Below, piece after piece: positions 51,983 to 61,518 of a stretch of 64,000 nucleotides of DNA; the first letter of the stretch is position 1, and every line of letters begins with the position of its first letter. A program made the position numbers and the translations under genes. The notes beneath the pieces were generated by a model that saw only the letters and a program-made list of their open reading frames with translations, did not search any database and was not told the DNA's origin. Origin of the DNA: Dyella_B acidisoli (lineage in GTDB: Bacteria; Pseudomonadota; Gammaproteobacteria; Xanthomonadales; Rhodanobacteraceae); the NCBI RefSeq assembly GCF_049532895.1, contig NZ_CP064031.1, positions 1,798,001 to 1,862,000 of the forward strand, written 5' to 3'.

Positions 51983-54900
51983 ATGTTCAGGATCGGCGAA
52001 TCTCTTTTGCAGGTAGCGCTGCATCCGCAAGCGGCGGCGCGCTACGCCGAGACGGCGTCGGGTGATGAATCGATGGAGCCGGCGCTGCGGGCGGAGCTGT
52101 TCAGTGCCGAGCAGATGGAGCAGCACGGCATCGCGCTGGCCAAACGGCATAAGCTCAGCCCGCATTCGGTGTCGGACCGCTTGCTCAAGCGTTTGGACGA
52201 GAACGCCAGCCTGTTGCTTCAGATTTGCGAGGCGCTGACCGTCGTAGCCAAGAGCAACCGGCGCATTTCGCCAGCCGCCGAATGGCTGCTGGACAACTAC
52301 TACCTGATCGAAGATCAGATCCGCATCGCTCGCCGTCACCTGCCCAGACGCTACAACCGTGAGCTGCCGCGGCTGGTACAGGATGGCGCAGATGCTGATG
52401 GCTTGCCGCGCGTGTACGTATTGGCGCTGGAAACCATCTCGCATGGCGACGGCCGCGTGGACGACGAAAGCCTGGGTCGTTTCATTTCCGCCTACCAGAC
52501 CGTGCAGCCGCTGACGTTGGGTGAGCTGTGGGCGGTGCCGATCATGCTGCGATTGGCGTTGATCGAGAATCTGCGCCGTGCCGCCGTGCGCGTGATGTCG
52601 AACCGCCATTACCGCGATCAGGCGGGCAAATGGGCGGATGTGTTGACTGAGATCGCCGAACACGATCCGAAGAGTGTGGTTATTGGCGTCGCCGATATGG
52701 CGCGCTCCGATCCGCCGATGACCCACGCGTTCGTGGCGGAACTGGCGCGCCGCCTGCAAGGGCAGAGCCCGGTGTTGGCCATGCCGCTGACTTGGATTGA
52801 ACAGCGTTTGGCCGAAATCGGTTCGAGCATCGAGCATCAATTGCAGGTCGAAGCGCAGGAGCAGGCGGCCAACCAGGTTTCCGTCGGCAACAGCATCGGC
52901 AGCTTGCGCCACCTGTCGGCGATCGACTGGCACGCCTTCGTCGAACGGATAAGCATCGTCGACCAGACACTGCGCAAGGATCCCGCTGGCGTGTATCCGG
53001 AGATGGACTTTGCCACGCGCGATCACTATCGCCATGTGGTGGAGCGATTGGCGCGCGCCAGTAACCATCCGGAGGAAGCGATTGCACGCGAAGCGATCGA
53101 ACTGGCGAATGCATGCGCCACGGAGCAAGCCGTGTTCGGCATTCGTGCGCACGTAGGCTATTACCTCATCGACGAAGGCCTGCCCGCGCTGGAGAATCAA
53201 GTCGGCTACCGCTATCACGCGTGGGCGAATCTGCGGCGAAGGCTGCTGCGCAAGGCGCTGCTGATGTACGTGGGTACGGCGCTATTGCTCACGCTGCTGT
53301 TCACCGGGCCAATCGTGCGTGCGGCCAGCATCAGCGGCTATCCAGCTTGGGGGCTGGCGCTGATCGCGATTCCAGCATTGCTCGCGGCCAGCCAGTTCGC
53401 GTTGGGATTGGTCAACTGGATCGTCACGGTCACGACGACACCGAGCATGTTGCCGCGCCTGGATTTTTCGCGTGGGGTACCGCCGTCGGCGCGCACGTTG
53501 GTAGTGGTGCCGACGATGCTGGGCGACACGCAGGATGTGGAAGATATGGTCGAGGCGATGGAGGTGCATTTTCTGGCCAATCGCGACCAGAACATTCACT
53601 TCGCCTTGCTCAGCGATTTCAAGGATGGCGACGAGGAGTGGCAGGAAAACGACCAGACGATGCTTCGGCTCGCGCGTCAGCACATCGATGCGCTTAACGC
53701 GAAATATGCGCCGGGCTCCCGCGATCGCTTCTTCCTGCTGCATCGTCCGCGGCGCTTCAACCGTGTAGACAAGGTATGGATGGGCTACGAGCGCAAGCGC
53801 GGCAAGCTCAACGACCTCAATCATCTGCTGCTCACCGGTCAGACCACGTCGTTCATGCTCACCGTCGGCGCGGTCGACGTGCTGCGCAGCGTACGCTATG
53901 TGGTCACGCTCGACGCCGACACCCAGCTTCCGCGTGATGCAGCGCAAGCGTTCGCCAGCGTGATGGCTCATCCGCTCAATCGTCCTGTTTACGATGTCTC
54001 TCAAGGGCGCATGCTGCGCGGCCACGGCATTCTGCAGCCGCGGCTGGGCATCAGCTTGCCCAGCACGGGGCGGTCGCGTTACGCCATGCTGTTCGGCAGC
54101 GAAGTCGGCATCGATCCGTACACACGCATGGTGTCGGATGTGTATCAGGATCTGTTCGGCGAAGGCTCCTTTATCGGCAAGGGCATCTATGACGTGCAAG
54201 CGATCGCGCAGTCGCTGGATGACCGTTTCCGGGAGAACACCATCCTCAGCCACGATCTGATCGAAGGGTGCTACGCGCGTTCGGGTCTGCTGACAGATGT
54301 GCCGCTCTACGAGGAATATCCGTCCAGCTATGCCGCCGATTATCAGCGCCGGCATCGTTGGATTCGCGGCGATTGGCAATTGCTGCCATGGGTGTTGCCA
54401 CGCGTGCCCAATGCCCAGGGGCAATGGGTGAAGAACACGCTGGACGGGTTGTCGCGCTGGAAGATTGTCGACAATCTCCGGCGCAGCCTGGTGGCGCCTT
54501 CGTTCATTGCGTTGTTCCTGTTGGCCTGGCTGAGTTTCACTCAGCCGATCATCTGGACGGTGGCCGTGCTGGCCTTGCTGTTCACCTTGCCGTTGCTTTC
54601 GTCGCTGCTGGCGATCGTGCAGAAGCAGGAAGACATCGCACTCGCCTCGCATGTGAAATCCGCGCTGGCGCCGGCCGGTCAGCACATTGTGCGCGCGCTT
54701 TTCAGCCTGACCACCTTGCCGCACGAAGCGTTTTACAGCCTGGACGCGATTGCGCGCACGGTGTGGCGCATCACGGTGAGCCGACGCAATCTGCTGCAAT
54801 GGCGCACCTCGCGCGATGTCGAGCACGACAGCACTCATTCGGCTGCGTACGCGTATCGCGTGATGTGGATCAATCCCATGTTGGCTTTGCTCGGCGCCAC

Positions 54901-57900
54901 GGCTATCTGGGTTCGGCAGCCGCTGGCGCTGGCGCCGGCTGTGCCCATCATGCTGCTGTGGCTGGTCGGTCCCGAAGTCGTGCGCTGGTCGAGCGAGCGG
55001 CGCAAGGAAATCGTGTTCGTGCCTACCCGGCGGCAACGGCGTTTCCTGCGTGCGTTGTCGCGACGCATCTGGGCTTTCTTCGAAACGTATGTGGGGCCGG
55101 AAGACCACTGGCTGCCGCCGGACAACATGCAGGAAGTGCCGGCCACCGTCGTGGCGCATCGCACCTCGCCCACCAACATCGGCCTGTCGATGCTGTCCTG
55201 CCTGGCTGCCTACGATTTCGGTTTCATCACGGTCGGGCGCCTGCTTGATCGCATCGCCAAGACTGTGCAGACCTTGCAGGGCATGGAGCGCTATCGCGGC
55301 CATCTGTACAACTGGTACGACACCCTTACGCTGCAGCCGCTGGGGCCGAATTACATCTCTTCGGTGGACAGCGGCAATTTCGCTGCGCATCTGCTCACCT
55401 TGCGGCCAGGGCTACTCGCCTTGCTGGAGGACCCGCTGTTCCACCCGCGCTTGCTGGATGGCTTGCGCGACACGCTGACACTGTTGCGCGATACCTTGCC
55501 AGATGGTCAGCACAACGCGACCGTCGCCAGCTTGCGCCGCCTGCTGCAAGACAGCGTGCAGGCGCCGCCAGAATCGATAGATAGCGCGATGGTGCTTGCG
55601 GTGGATCTGCAAATGCGCATCGACGATCTGCAGGCGCTTGTTCCTGATGATCCAGAATCCGAAGCGTTTTTCTGGTACCAGCGCCTGCGCGAACAACTTG
55701 CCGATCTTCGGCATGAGCTGGATCTGGCCATGTCGTGGACGTCCGGTATGCCGGAGCAGGACGCCATTCCTACTTTATGGCAGGTGTTGCTGGCTGCTGG
55801 CGCCAATGCGGAGGGCGATCCATCGTCGACCCCGAAAGGGCGCCGTGACGAAATCCTGCGGCTGACTTCAGCGATTTCGGAACTGGCAATGATGGATTTC
55901 CGTTTCTTGTACGACCCGCGCAAGAAGCTGCTTTCCATCGGCTACAACGTCGACGAGCGCCGGCTGGATGCCAGTTGCTACGACCTGCTTGCATCGGAAG
56001 CACGCCTGGCGAGTTATCTCACCATCGCGCAAGGGCAGTTGCCGCAGGATAGTTGGTTCGCCTTGGGGCGCCTGCTCACCACGGCCGGCGGCAAGCCGGT
56101 GCTGTTGTCGTGGTCCGGCTCGATGTTCGAGTACCTGATGCCGATGCTGGTGATGCCGACATATGAGGGCACTCTGCTGGATCAAACCTGTCGTGCCGCG
56201 GTGGAGCGGCAGATCGAATACGGTCGCCAGTCCGGTGTGCCATGGGGTGTTTCGGAGTCGGGCTACAACACCGTCGACGTGCACATGAACTATCAATACC
56301 GCGCATTCGGTGTGCCGGGTTTGGGCCTGAAGCGTGGCCTGGGCGAGGACGTGGTGATCGCGCCCTACGCGAGCGTGATGGCCTTGATGGTCTCGCCCTC
56401 GGCGGCCTATGCGAATCTGGAGCGGCTGGCAGACGAAAGCAGGCGAGGGCGCTTCGGTTTCTATGAAGCGGTCGACTACACGCCTGCACGCGTACCGCGC
56501 GGGCAGACCGCCGTGGTGGTGAGCTCGTTCATGGCGCACCATCAGGGCATGAGCCTGCTTTCGCTGGCTTACCTGCTGCTGGATCGGCCGATGCAGAAAC
56601 GCTTCGACAATGATCCGCAGTTTCGCGCCATCGCTTTGCTGTTGCAGGAGCGTGTACCCAAGAACGCGACGGAATACCTGCACGCCATCAGCTTCGAGAC
56701 GTTGCAGACCGGTATGGCGGCGGCCGACCATCCGCTGCGTGTATTCGCCGACCCGAACATGCCGCGGCCCGCGGTGCAATTGCTGTCGAACGGCCGCTAT
56801 CACGTGATGATAAGCAGCAGCGGCGGCGGCTACAGCCGCTGCCGTGATCTGAGCATCCACCGCTGGCACGAGGATTACACACGCGATAATTGGGGGCAGT
56901 TCTGTTACCTGCGTGATGTGGAAAGCGGCGGTATGTGGTCCACGACATATCAGCCCACCTTGATCAAGCCCGATCATTACGAGGCGATCTTCTCCGATGC
57001 ACGTGCCGAGTTCCGCGTGCGCAAGCATCACTACGATGCGCATACCGAGGTGGTGGTATCGCCGGAAGACGATATCGAATTGCGCCGCGTGCGGCTGACC
57101 AACCGCGGCCGTCGTCCACGCAGTATCGAAATCACCACGTTTGCTGAAGTGGTCATCGCGCCGGCCATGGCCGATGCCTCGCATCCGGCTTTCAGCAACC
57201 TGTTCGTGCAGACGGAATGGGTGGCGTCCGCACACGCTTTGATAGGCACGCGCCGCCCGCGCGCCAACAACGAACGGGTGCCGTGGATGTGCCATGTGGT
57301 GGCGGTGCACGATGCGCAGATTGATGAGATCTCGTATGAAACGGATCGCGCGAAGTTCGTTGGCCGTGGACGCAGCGTTGCCAGGCCGCTGGCGCTGAGC
57401 CGGCTTGAATCGCGCACGCAGCTTTCCAATACGGTGGGTTCGGTGCTCGATCCGATCGTAGCGATTCGCGTGCGCATCACGCTGCCGCCGGAGCACTCGG
57501 CCACCATCGATATCGTCACAGGCATGGCGGATAACCGCGATGCATGCCTTTACCTGGCCGAGAAATACCGCGATCGCCATCTCGCTGACCGCGTGTTCGA
57601 TCTCGCCTGGACGCACAGCCAGGTGCTGCTGCAGCAACTCAACGCCACGCATGCCGATGCGCGGCTGTTCGAGCGCATGGCGGCATCCATCCTGTATGCC
57701 AACACGTTGTTGCGTGCTGACACAAGCGTGCTGCAAGCCAATCGTCGCGGGCAATCTGGATTGTGGGGGCAGGCGATTTCGGGTGATTTGCCGATCGTGC
57801 TGCTGCGCATCGGCGATATCGCCAATATCGAACTGGTGCGGCAACTCGTACAGGCGCACGCTTATTGGCGCATGAAAGGCCTGGCGGTCGATCTGGTGAT

Positions 57901-60610
57901 CTGGAACGAAGACCAGGCAGGTTATCGGCAAGAATTGCAGGACCTGATCCTTGGCCTGATCGCGTCCGGTACCGAAGCGAGCTTGATTGATCGTCCCGGC
58001 GGCATCTTCGTGCGTCCGTCGCAACAGTTGTCGGTGGAAGACCGTGTGCTGGTGCAATCGGTTGCGCGCATTGTGCTTTACGACAGCCGCGGCACGCTGG
58101 CGGAGCAGATCGAGCGCCGCCGCGTGGAAGCGCAACTGCCTGCTCTGACCATCAGCAAATCGAGCTGGCCGGTGGAAATCATGGCCGCGGACACCACGCA
58201 GGCGCTGCTGGATAGCTTGCAGCTAGGCAATCGTTACGGCGGTTTTTCGGCCGATCTCAGCGAATACGTGATCGTGCTTCGTCCGGGCCGCCCGACGCCG
58301 GCGCCGTGGGCGAACGTGCTCGCCAATCCGGATTTTGGTTGTGTCGTTTCCGAAACGGGCAGTGCTTATACGTGGGCGGAGAATTCGCACGAGTTCCGGC
58401 TAACGCCGTGGCACAACGATCCGGTGAGCGACAGCTGCGGCGAAGCGATCTATCTGCGCGATGAGGAAACCGGCAACTACTGGTCGCCCGCGCCGTGGCC
58501 GCATCGCGGCAAGGGCGCTTACGTGACGCGGCATGGTTTTGGTTACTCGGTATTCGAGCACGTCGAAGACGGCATCCACACCGAGTTGTGGATGTACGTG
58601 GCCTTGCATGCGCGACTGAAATTCTGGGTATTGCGCGTGCACAACCGTTCCGGGCGCACACGTCGGTTGTCCGCCACCGGTTACGTGGAATGGGTGCTGG
58701 GCGATATGCGCAACAAGTACGCCATGCATATCGTGACCGAACCCGATCCGGTCACCGGCGCCTTGTTTGCACGCAACGCCTACAACACCGAATTCCCCGG
58801 CCGGGTGGCGTTCTTCGATACCGATGCCACCACGCGCAGCGTGACCTGTGACCGCATGGAATTCATCGGTCGCAACCGTGGTCCACGCAAGCCCGCCGCC
58901 ATGGGGCGAGCCGGCTTGTCGGGACGTATCGGCGCCGGGCTCGATCCGTGTGCTGCGATCCACGTACCATTCGAGCTGGGCAAGGACGAAACGCGCGAGG
59001 TGATCTTCCGCCTCGGCGCGGCGCCGGATGCCAAAAGTGCGAGCGATCTGGCCCATCGCTACCGTGGCAGCAATGCCGCCGTCGCCGCGCTGGAGGAAGT
59101 GCGCATGCATTGGCGCTGGACGCTGGGCAGAGTGCAGGTGAAGACGCCCGACGTGGCGGTGAATGCCCTGGCGAACGGCTGGCTGATGTATCAGGTGATC
59201 GCCGCACGTTTCTGGGGACGCAGCGGTTATTACCAGTCGGGTGGTGCATTCGGGTTCCGCGACCAGTTGCAGGATTCCATGGCGATGATCCACGCCAGCC
59301 CATACAGCGCACGGCAACATCTGCTGCTGTGCGCAGCGCATCAGTTCGTGGAAGGCGACGTGCAGCACTGGTGGCATCCGCCGACCGATCGTGGCGTGCG
59401 CACGCATTGTTCCGATGATTATTTGTGGCTGCCGCTGGCGCTTAGCCGCTACGTGCACACTACGCACGATACGGGCGTGATGGACGAACGCATTGGCTAT
59501 ATCGAAGGCCGTCCGGTGCGTCCTGACGAGGAATCCTATTACGACCTGCCGGTGCGATCGCAGCAGAGCGCCACGTTGTACGAGCATTGCGTGCAAGCGA
59601 TCGAGCGCGGTTTGAAGGCGCGCGGTCCGCATGGCTTGCCGCTGATCGGCACCGGCGACTGGAACGACGGCATGAACAAGGTTGGCGAGAAGGGCATCGG
59701 CGAAAGCATCTGGCTGGGTTTTTTCATGTGCGAGATGCTGAATTCGTTTGCCGAGACTGCGCGGCGTCATAACGACGAAACGTTCGCACAACGGTGCGAA
59801 GAGGAGGCGCGCAAATTCGCCGCCGCGCTGAATGAACACGGTTGGGACGGCGAGTGGTATCGGCGCGCGTATTTCGACGACGGCACGCCGCTGGGTTCCA
59901 AGCACAACGAGGAATGCCGCATCGATTCGATCGCACAGAGCTGGTCGGTGCTGTCGGGCGCCGCACCGCCGGATCGCCGCCAGCAGGCGCTGGATTCGCT
60001 GGATCGGTATCTGGTGAAGCACGATGCCGGCATCGTCCAGTTGCTCGACCCGCCGTTCGACCGCTCCTCCCTGGACCCCGGCTACATCAAGGGCTACGTG
60101 CCGGGCGTGCGCGAAAACGGAGGGCAGTACACGCATGCCGCGGTCTGGGCGACGATGGCCTTTGCCGCCGTGGGCGATGCGAGGCGTGCTTGGGAATTGC
60201 TGCACATGATCAGTCCGATCAGCCACGGCAGCGGCGAGCGCATCGACGTCTACAAGGTGGAGCCCTACGTGGTCGCCGCAGACGTCTATTACGGCGGGGT
60301 GCATGACGGCCGCGGCGGCTGGACCTGGTATACCGGTTCGGCCGGCTGGATGTACCGGCTGATCATGGAATCGCTGCTGGGCCTGCGGGTGGAGGGCGAA
60401 AGCCTGTACATCGCCCCCGTGCTTCCGCCAGACTGGACGGAGTACCGCCTGAGCTACCGCCACCGCGAGACCGATTATCAGATCGTGGTGCACGTGGCGC
60501 AGGGGCAGGGCGAATCGCGCCGCATCGTGTTCAACGGCAAACCGGTCGAGGGGGACCGGCTGCCGCTGATCGACGACGGCGGCGAGCATCATGTGGATGT
60601 CTATTTGTGA
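51983..60610 (+). CDS. ndvB: Cyclic beta-1,2-glucan synthase (GT84-GH94)
   Basis: 2875 residues from ATG 51983, which follows GGAGCGGAAGCG; ATG 51905 in the same frame would add 26 residues but has no ribosome-binding site. N-terminal region, then helices near 435-480 (LLMYVGTALLLTLLF, GLALIAIPALLAASQFALG). GT84 glycosyltransferase: VTLDADTQLPRD (D646) and YQRRHRWIRGDWQ (about 787), followed by more helices. A glycoamylase-like domain lies about 1290-1550. The GH94 phosphorylase domain has IGTGDWNDGMNKVGEKG (D2559, D2562). The size matches Brucella Cgs/Agrobacterium ChvB. It builds periplasmic cyclic glucan from UDP-glucose. GTG of the HAD gene overlaps its stop. Confidence 0.94.
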   Translation: MFRIGESLLQVALHPQAAARYAETASGDESMEPALRAELFSAEQMEQHGIALAKRHKLSPHSVSDRLLKRLDENASLLLQICEALTVVAKSNRRISPAAEWLLDNYYLIEDQIRIARRHLPRRYNRELPRLVQDGADADGLPRVYVLALETISHGDGRVDDESLGRFISAYQTVQPLTLGELWAVPIMLRLALIENLRRAAVRVMSNRHYRDQAGKWADVLTEIAEHDPKSVVIGVADMARSDPPMTHAFVAELARRLQGQSPVLAMPLTWIEQRLAEIGSSIEHQLQVEAQEQAANQVSVGNSIGSLRHLSAIDWHAFVERISIVDQTLRKDPAGVYPEMDFATRDHYRHVVERLARASNHPEEAIAREAIELANACATEQAVFGIRAHVGYYLIDEGLPALENQVGYRYHAWANLRRRLLRKALLMYVGTALLLTLLFTGPIVRAASISGYPAWGLALIAIPALLAASQFALGLVNWIVTVTTTPSMLPRLDFSRGVPPSARTLVVVPTMLGDTQDVEDMVEAMEVHFLANRDQNIHFALLSDFKDGDEEWQENDQTMLRLARQHIDALNAKYAPGSRDRFFLLHRPRRFNRVDKVWMGYERKRGKLNDLNHLLLTGQTTSFMLTVGAVDVLRSVRYVVTLDADTQLPRDAAQAFASVMAHPLNRPVYDVSQGRMLRGHGILQPRLGISLPSTGRSRYAMLFGSEVGIDPYTRMVSDVYQDLFGEGSFIGKGIYDVQAIAQSLDDRFRENTILSHDLIEGCYARSGLLTDVPLYEEYPSSYAADYQRRHRWIRGDWQLLPWVLPRVPNAQGQWVKNTLDGLSRWKIVDNLRRSLVAPSFIALFLLAWLSFTQPIIWTVAVLALLFTLPLLSSLLAIVQKQEDIALASHVKSALAPAGQHIVRALFSLTTLPHEAFYSLDAIARTVWRITVSRRNLLQWRTSRDVEHDSTHSAAYAYRVMWINPMLALLGATAIWVRQPLALAPAVPIMLLWLVGPEVVRWSSERRKEIVFVPTRRQRRFLRALSRRIWAFFETYVGPEDHWLPPDNMQEVPATVVAHRTSPTNIGLSMLSCLAAYDFGFITVGRLLDRIAKTVQTLQGMERYRGHLYNWYDTLTLQPLGPNYISSVDSGNFAAHLLTLRPGLLALLEDPLFHPRLLDGLRDTLTLLRDTLPDGQHNATVASLRRLLQDSVQAPPESIDSAMVLAVDLQMRIDDLQALVPDDPESEAFFWYQRLREQLADLRHELDLAMSWTSGMPEQDAIPTLWQVLLAAGANAEGDPSSTPKGRRDEILRLTSAISELAMMDFRFLYDPRKKLLSIGYNVDERRLDASCYDLLASEARLASYLTIAQGQLPQDSWFALGRLLTTAGGKPVLLSWSGSMFEYLMPMLVMPTYEGTLLDQTCRAAVERQIEYGRQSGVPWGVSESGYNTVDVHMNYQYRAFGVPGLGLKRGLGEDVVIAPYASVMALMVSPSAAYANLERLADESRRGRFGFYEAVDYTPARVPRGQTAVVVSSFMAHHQGMSLLSLAYLLLDRPMQKRFDNDPQFRAIALLLQERVPKNATEYLHAISFETLQTGMAAADHPLRVFADPNMPRPAVQLLSNGRYHVMISSSGGGYSRCRDLSIHRWHEDYTRDNWGQFCYLRDVESGGMWSTTYQPTLIKPDHYEAIFSDARAEFRVRKHHYDAHTEVVVSPEDDIELRRVRLTNRGRRPRSIEITTFAEVVIAPAMADASHPAFSNLFVQTEWVASAHALIGTRRPRANNERVPWMCHVVAVHDAQIDEISYETDRAKFVGRGRSVARPLALSRLESRTQLSNTVGSVLDPIVAIRVRITLPPEHSATIDIVTGMADNRDACLYLAEKYRDRHLADRVFDLAWTHSQVLLQQLNATHADARLFERMAASILYANTLLRADTSVLQANRRGQSGLWGQAISGDLPIVLLRIGDIANIELVRQLVQAHAYWRMKGLAVDLVIWNEDQAGYRQELQDLILGLIASGTEASLIDRPGGIFVRPSQQLSVEDRVLVQSVARIVLYDSRGTLAEQIERRRVEAQLPALTISKSSWPVEIMAADTTQALLDSLQLGNRYGGFSADLSEYVIVLRPGRPTPAPWANVLANPDFGCVVSETGSAYTWAENSHEFRLTPWHNDPVSDSCGEAIYLRDEETGNYWSPAPWPHRGKGAYVTRHGFGYSVFEHVEDGIHTELWMYVALHARLKFWVLRVHNRSGRTRRLSATGYVEWVLGDMRNKYAMHIVTEPDPVTGALFARNAYNTEFPGRVAFFDTDATTRSVTCDRMEFIGRNRGPRKPAAMGRAGLSGRIGAGLDPCAAIHVPFELGKDETREVIFRLGAAPDAKSASDLAHRYRGSNAAVAALEEVRMHWRWTLGRVQVKTPDVAVNALANGWLMYQVIAARFWGRSGYYQSGGAFGFRDQLQDSMAMIHASPYSARQHLLLCAAHQFVEGDVQHWWHPPTDRGVRTHCSDDYLWLPLALSRYVHTTHDTGVMDERIGYIEGRPVRPDEESYYDLPVRSQQSATLYEHCVQAIERGLKARGPHGLPLIGTGDWNDGMNKVGEKGIGESIWLGFFMCEMLNSFAETARRHNDETFAQRCEEEARKFAAALNEHGWDGEWYRRAYFDDGTPLGSKHNEECRIDSIAQSWSVLSGAAPPDRRQQALDSLDRYLVKHDAGIVQLLDPPFDRSSLDPGYIKGYVPGVRENGGQYTHAAVWATMAFAAVGDARRAWELLHMISPISHGSGERIDVYKVEPYVVAADVYYGGVHDGRGGWTWYTGSAGWMYRLIMESLLGLRVEGESLYIAPVLPPDWTEYRLSYRHRETDYQIVVHVAQGQGESRRIVFNGKPVEGDRLPLIDDGGEHHVDVYL

Positions 60611-61293
60611 ATCAAGCCAAGACCAACGCTTCGCACGTATTTCTGCTGGATGTCGACAACACCTTGCTCGACAACGACCGTTTCGGCGCCGACCTGCGCG
60701 CGCATCTCACCCGCGAGTTCGGTCAGGCCGAATGCGACCGCTACTGGGCGATCTACGAACAGCTCAGGGATTCGCTGGGCTATGTCGATTATCTGGGCGC
60801 ACTGCAGCACTTCCGTCTGGAAAACGACACGCGTCCGGGCATATACAACTTGGCGTACTGGTTGCTCGATTATCCGTTCGAGCACCAGCTGTATCCGAAG
60901 GCGCTGGAGAGCATCGATGAACTGAACAAGCTTGGGCGTGCGGTGATTCTTTCCGATGGCGACGTCGTGTTCCAGCCGCACAAGATCGAGCGCGCCGGCA
61001 TCCGCGCCGCGGTGCGCGGCGAAGTGCTGATCTTCGTGCACAAGGAGCTTGCACTGGATGCCATGCTGGAGCGCTACCCGGCTTCGCATTACGTGATGAC
61101 CGACGACAAACCGAACCTGCTGGCCAAGATGAAGCGCAAGCTCGGCGACCGGCTCACTACCGTGTTCGTGCGCCAGGGTCATTACGCCACGCATACGGAC
61201 TTGACCGACCTCCAGGCCGACCTGGATTACACCATCGAGACGATCGCTGAGCTGCCCACGCTGGCAGCCGAGCTCGTGCAGGCTGCGGCCTGA
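60607..61293 (+). CDS. HAD-superfamily hydrolase
   Basis: 228 residues from GTG 60607, overlapping the ndvB TGA, so the pair is translationally coupled. HAD motif I is FLLDVDNTLLDND (residues 12-24), motif II VILSDGDVV, motif III Lys within the NLLAKMKRK stretch, and motif IV MTDDKPN. Motif I has DxDxT, the phosphatase form. Substrate unknown. The link with ndvB suggests a sugar-phosphate or glucan-modification role, but this is inference from position only. Confidence 0.85.
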   Translation: MNQAKTNASHVFLLDVDNTLLDNDRFGADLRAHLTREFGQAECDRYWAIYEQLRDSLGYVDYLGALQHFRLENDTRPGIYNLAYWLLDYPFEHQLYPKALESIDELNKLGRAVILSDGDVVFQPHKIERAGIRAAVRGEVLIFVHKELALDAMLERYPASHYVMTDDKPNLLAKMKRKLGDRLTTVFVRQGHYATHTDLTDLQADLDYTIETIAELPTLAAELVQAAA

Positions 61294-61378
61294 ACGAAGG
61301 GTCACTTCCAGGTGTGGTGCAGACGAAGGATTGATGTGCCTTCGCCGATAATTCGCCGTTGCCCACCGCTACACCGGG

Positions 61379-61461
61379 GCGTCATTCCCGCGAAAGCGGG
61401 AATCCATTTTGGGTTTTCGCTCAAGAGCAAGATGGATTCCCGCTTTCGCGGGAATGACGGC
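61379..61461. repeat. R2 palindrome, intact
   Basis: GTCATTCCCGCGAAAGCGGG AATCCATTTT at the left and AAGATGGATTCCCGCTTTCG CGGGAATGACGGC at the right: inner hairpins plus an overall inverted repeat. It is the best-preserved R2 copy in the window and lies between the HAD gene and pgm. Confidence 0.9.
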
Positions 61462-61518
61462 ATCAGGCCAGGGTGAGGCGTCGCGGAATCCAAAAGCTCA
61501 GCAGAGGACCCCTTCTAC

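Noticed and set aside
53282..55390. 702-codon minus-strand frame opposite ndvB, and similar ones at 55868-58135 and 58400-60592.
   Set aside because: Shadow frames of a long GC-rich gene; the peptides are His/Gln/Arg-rich and show no family motif.
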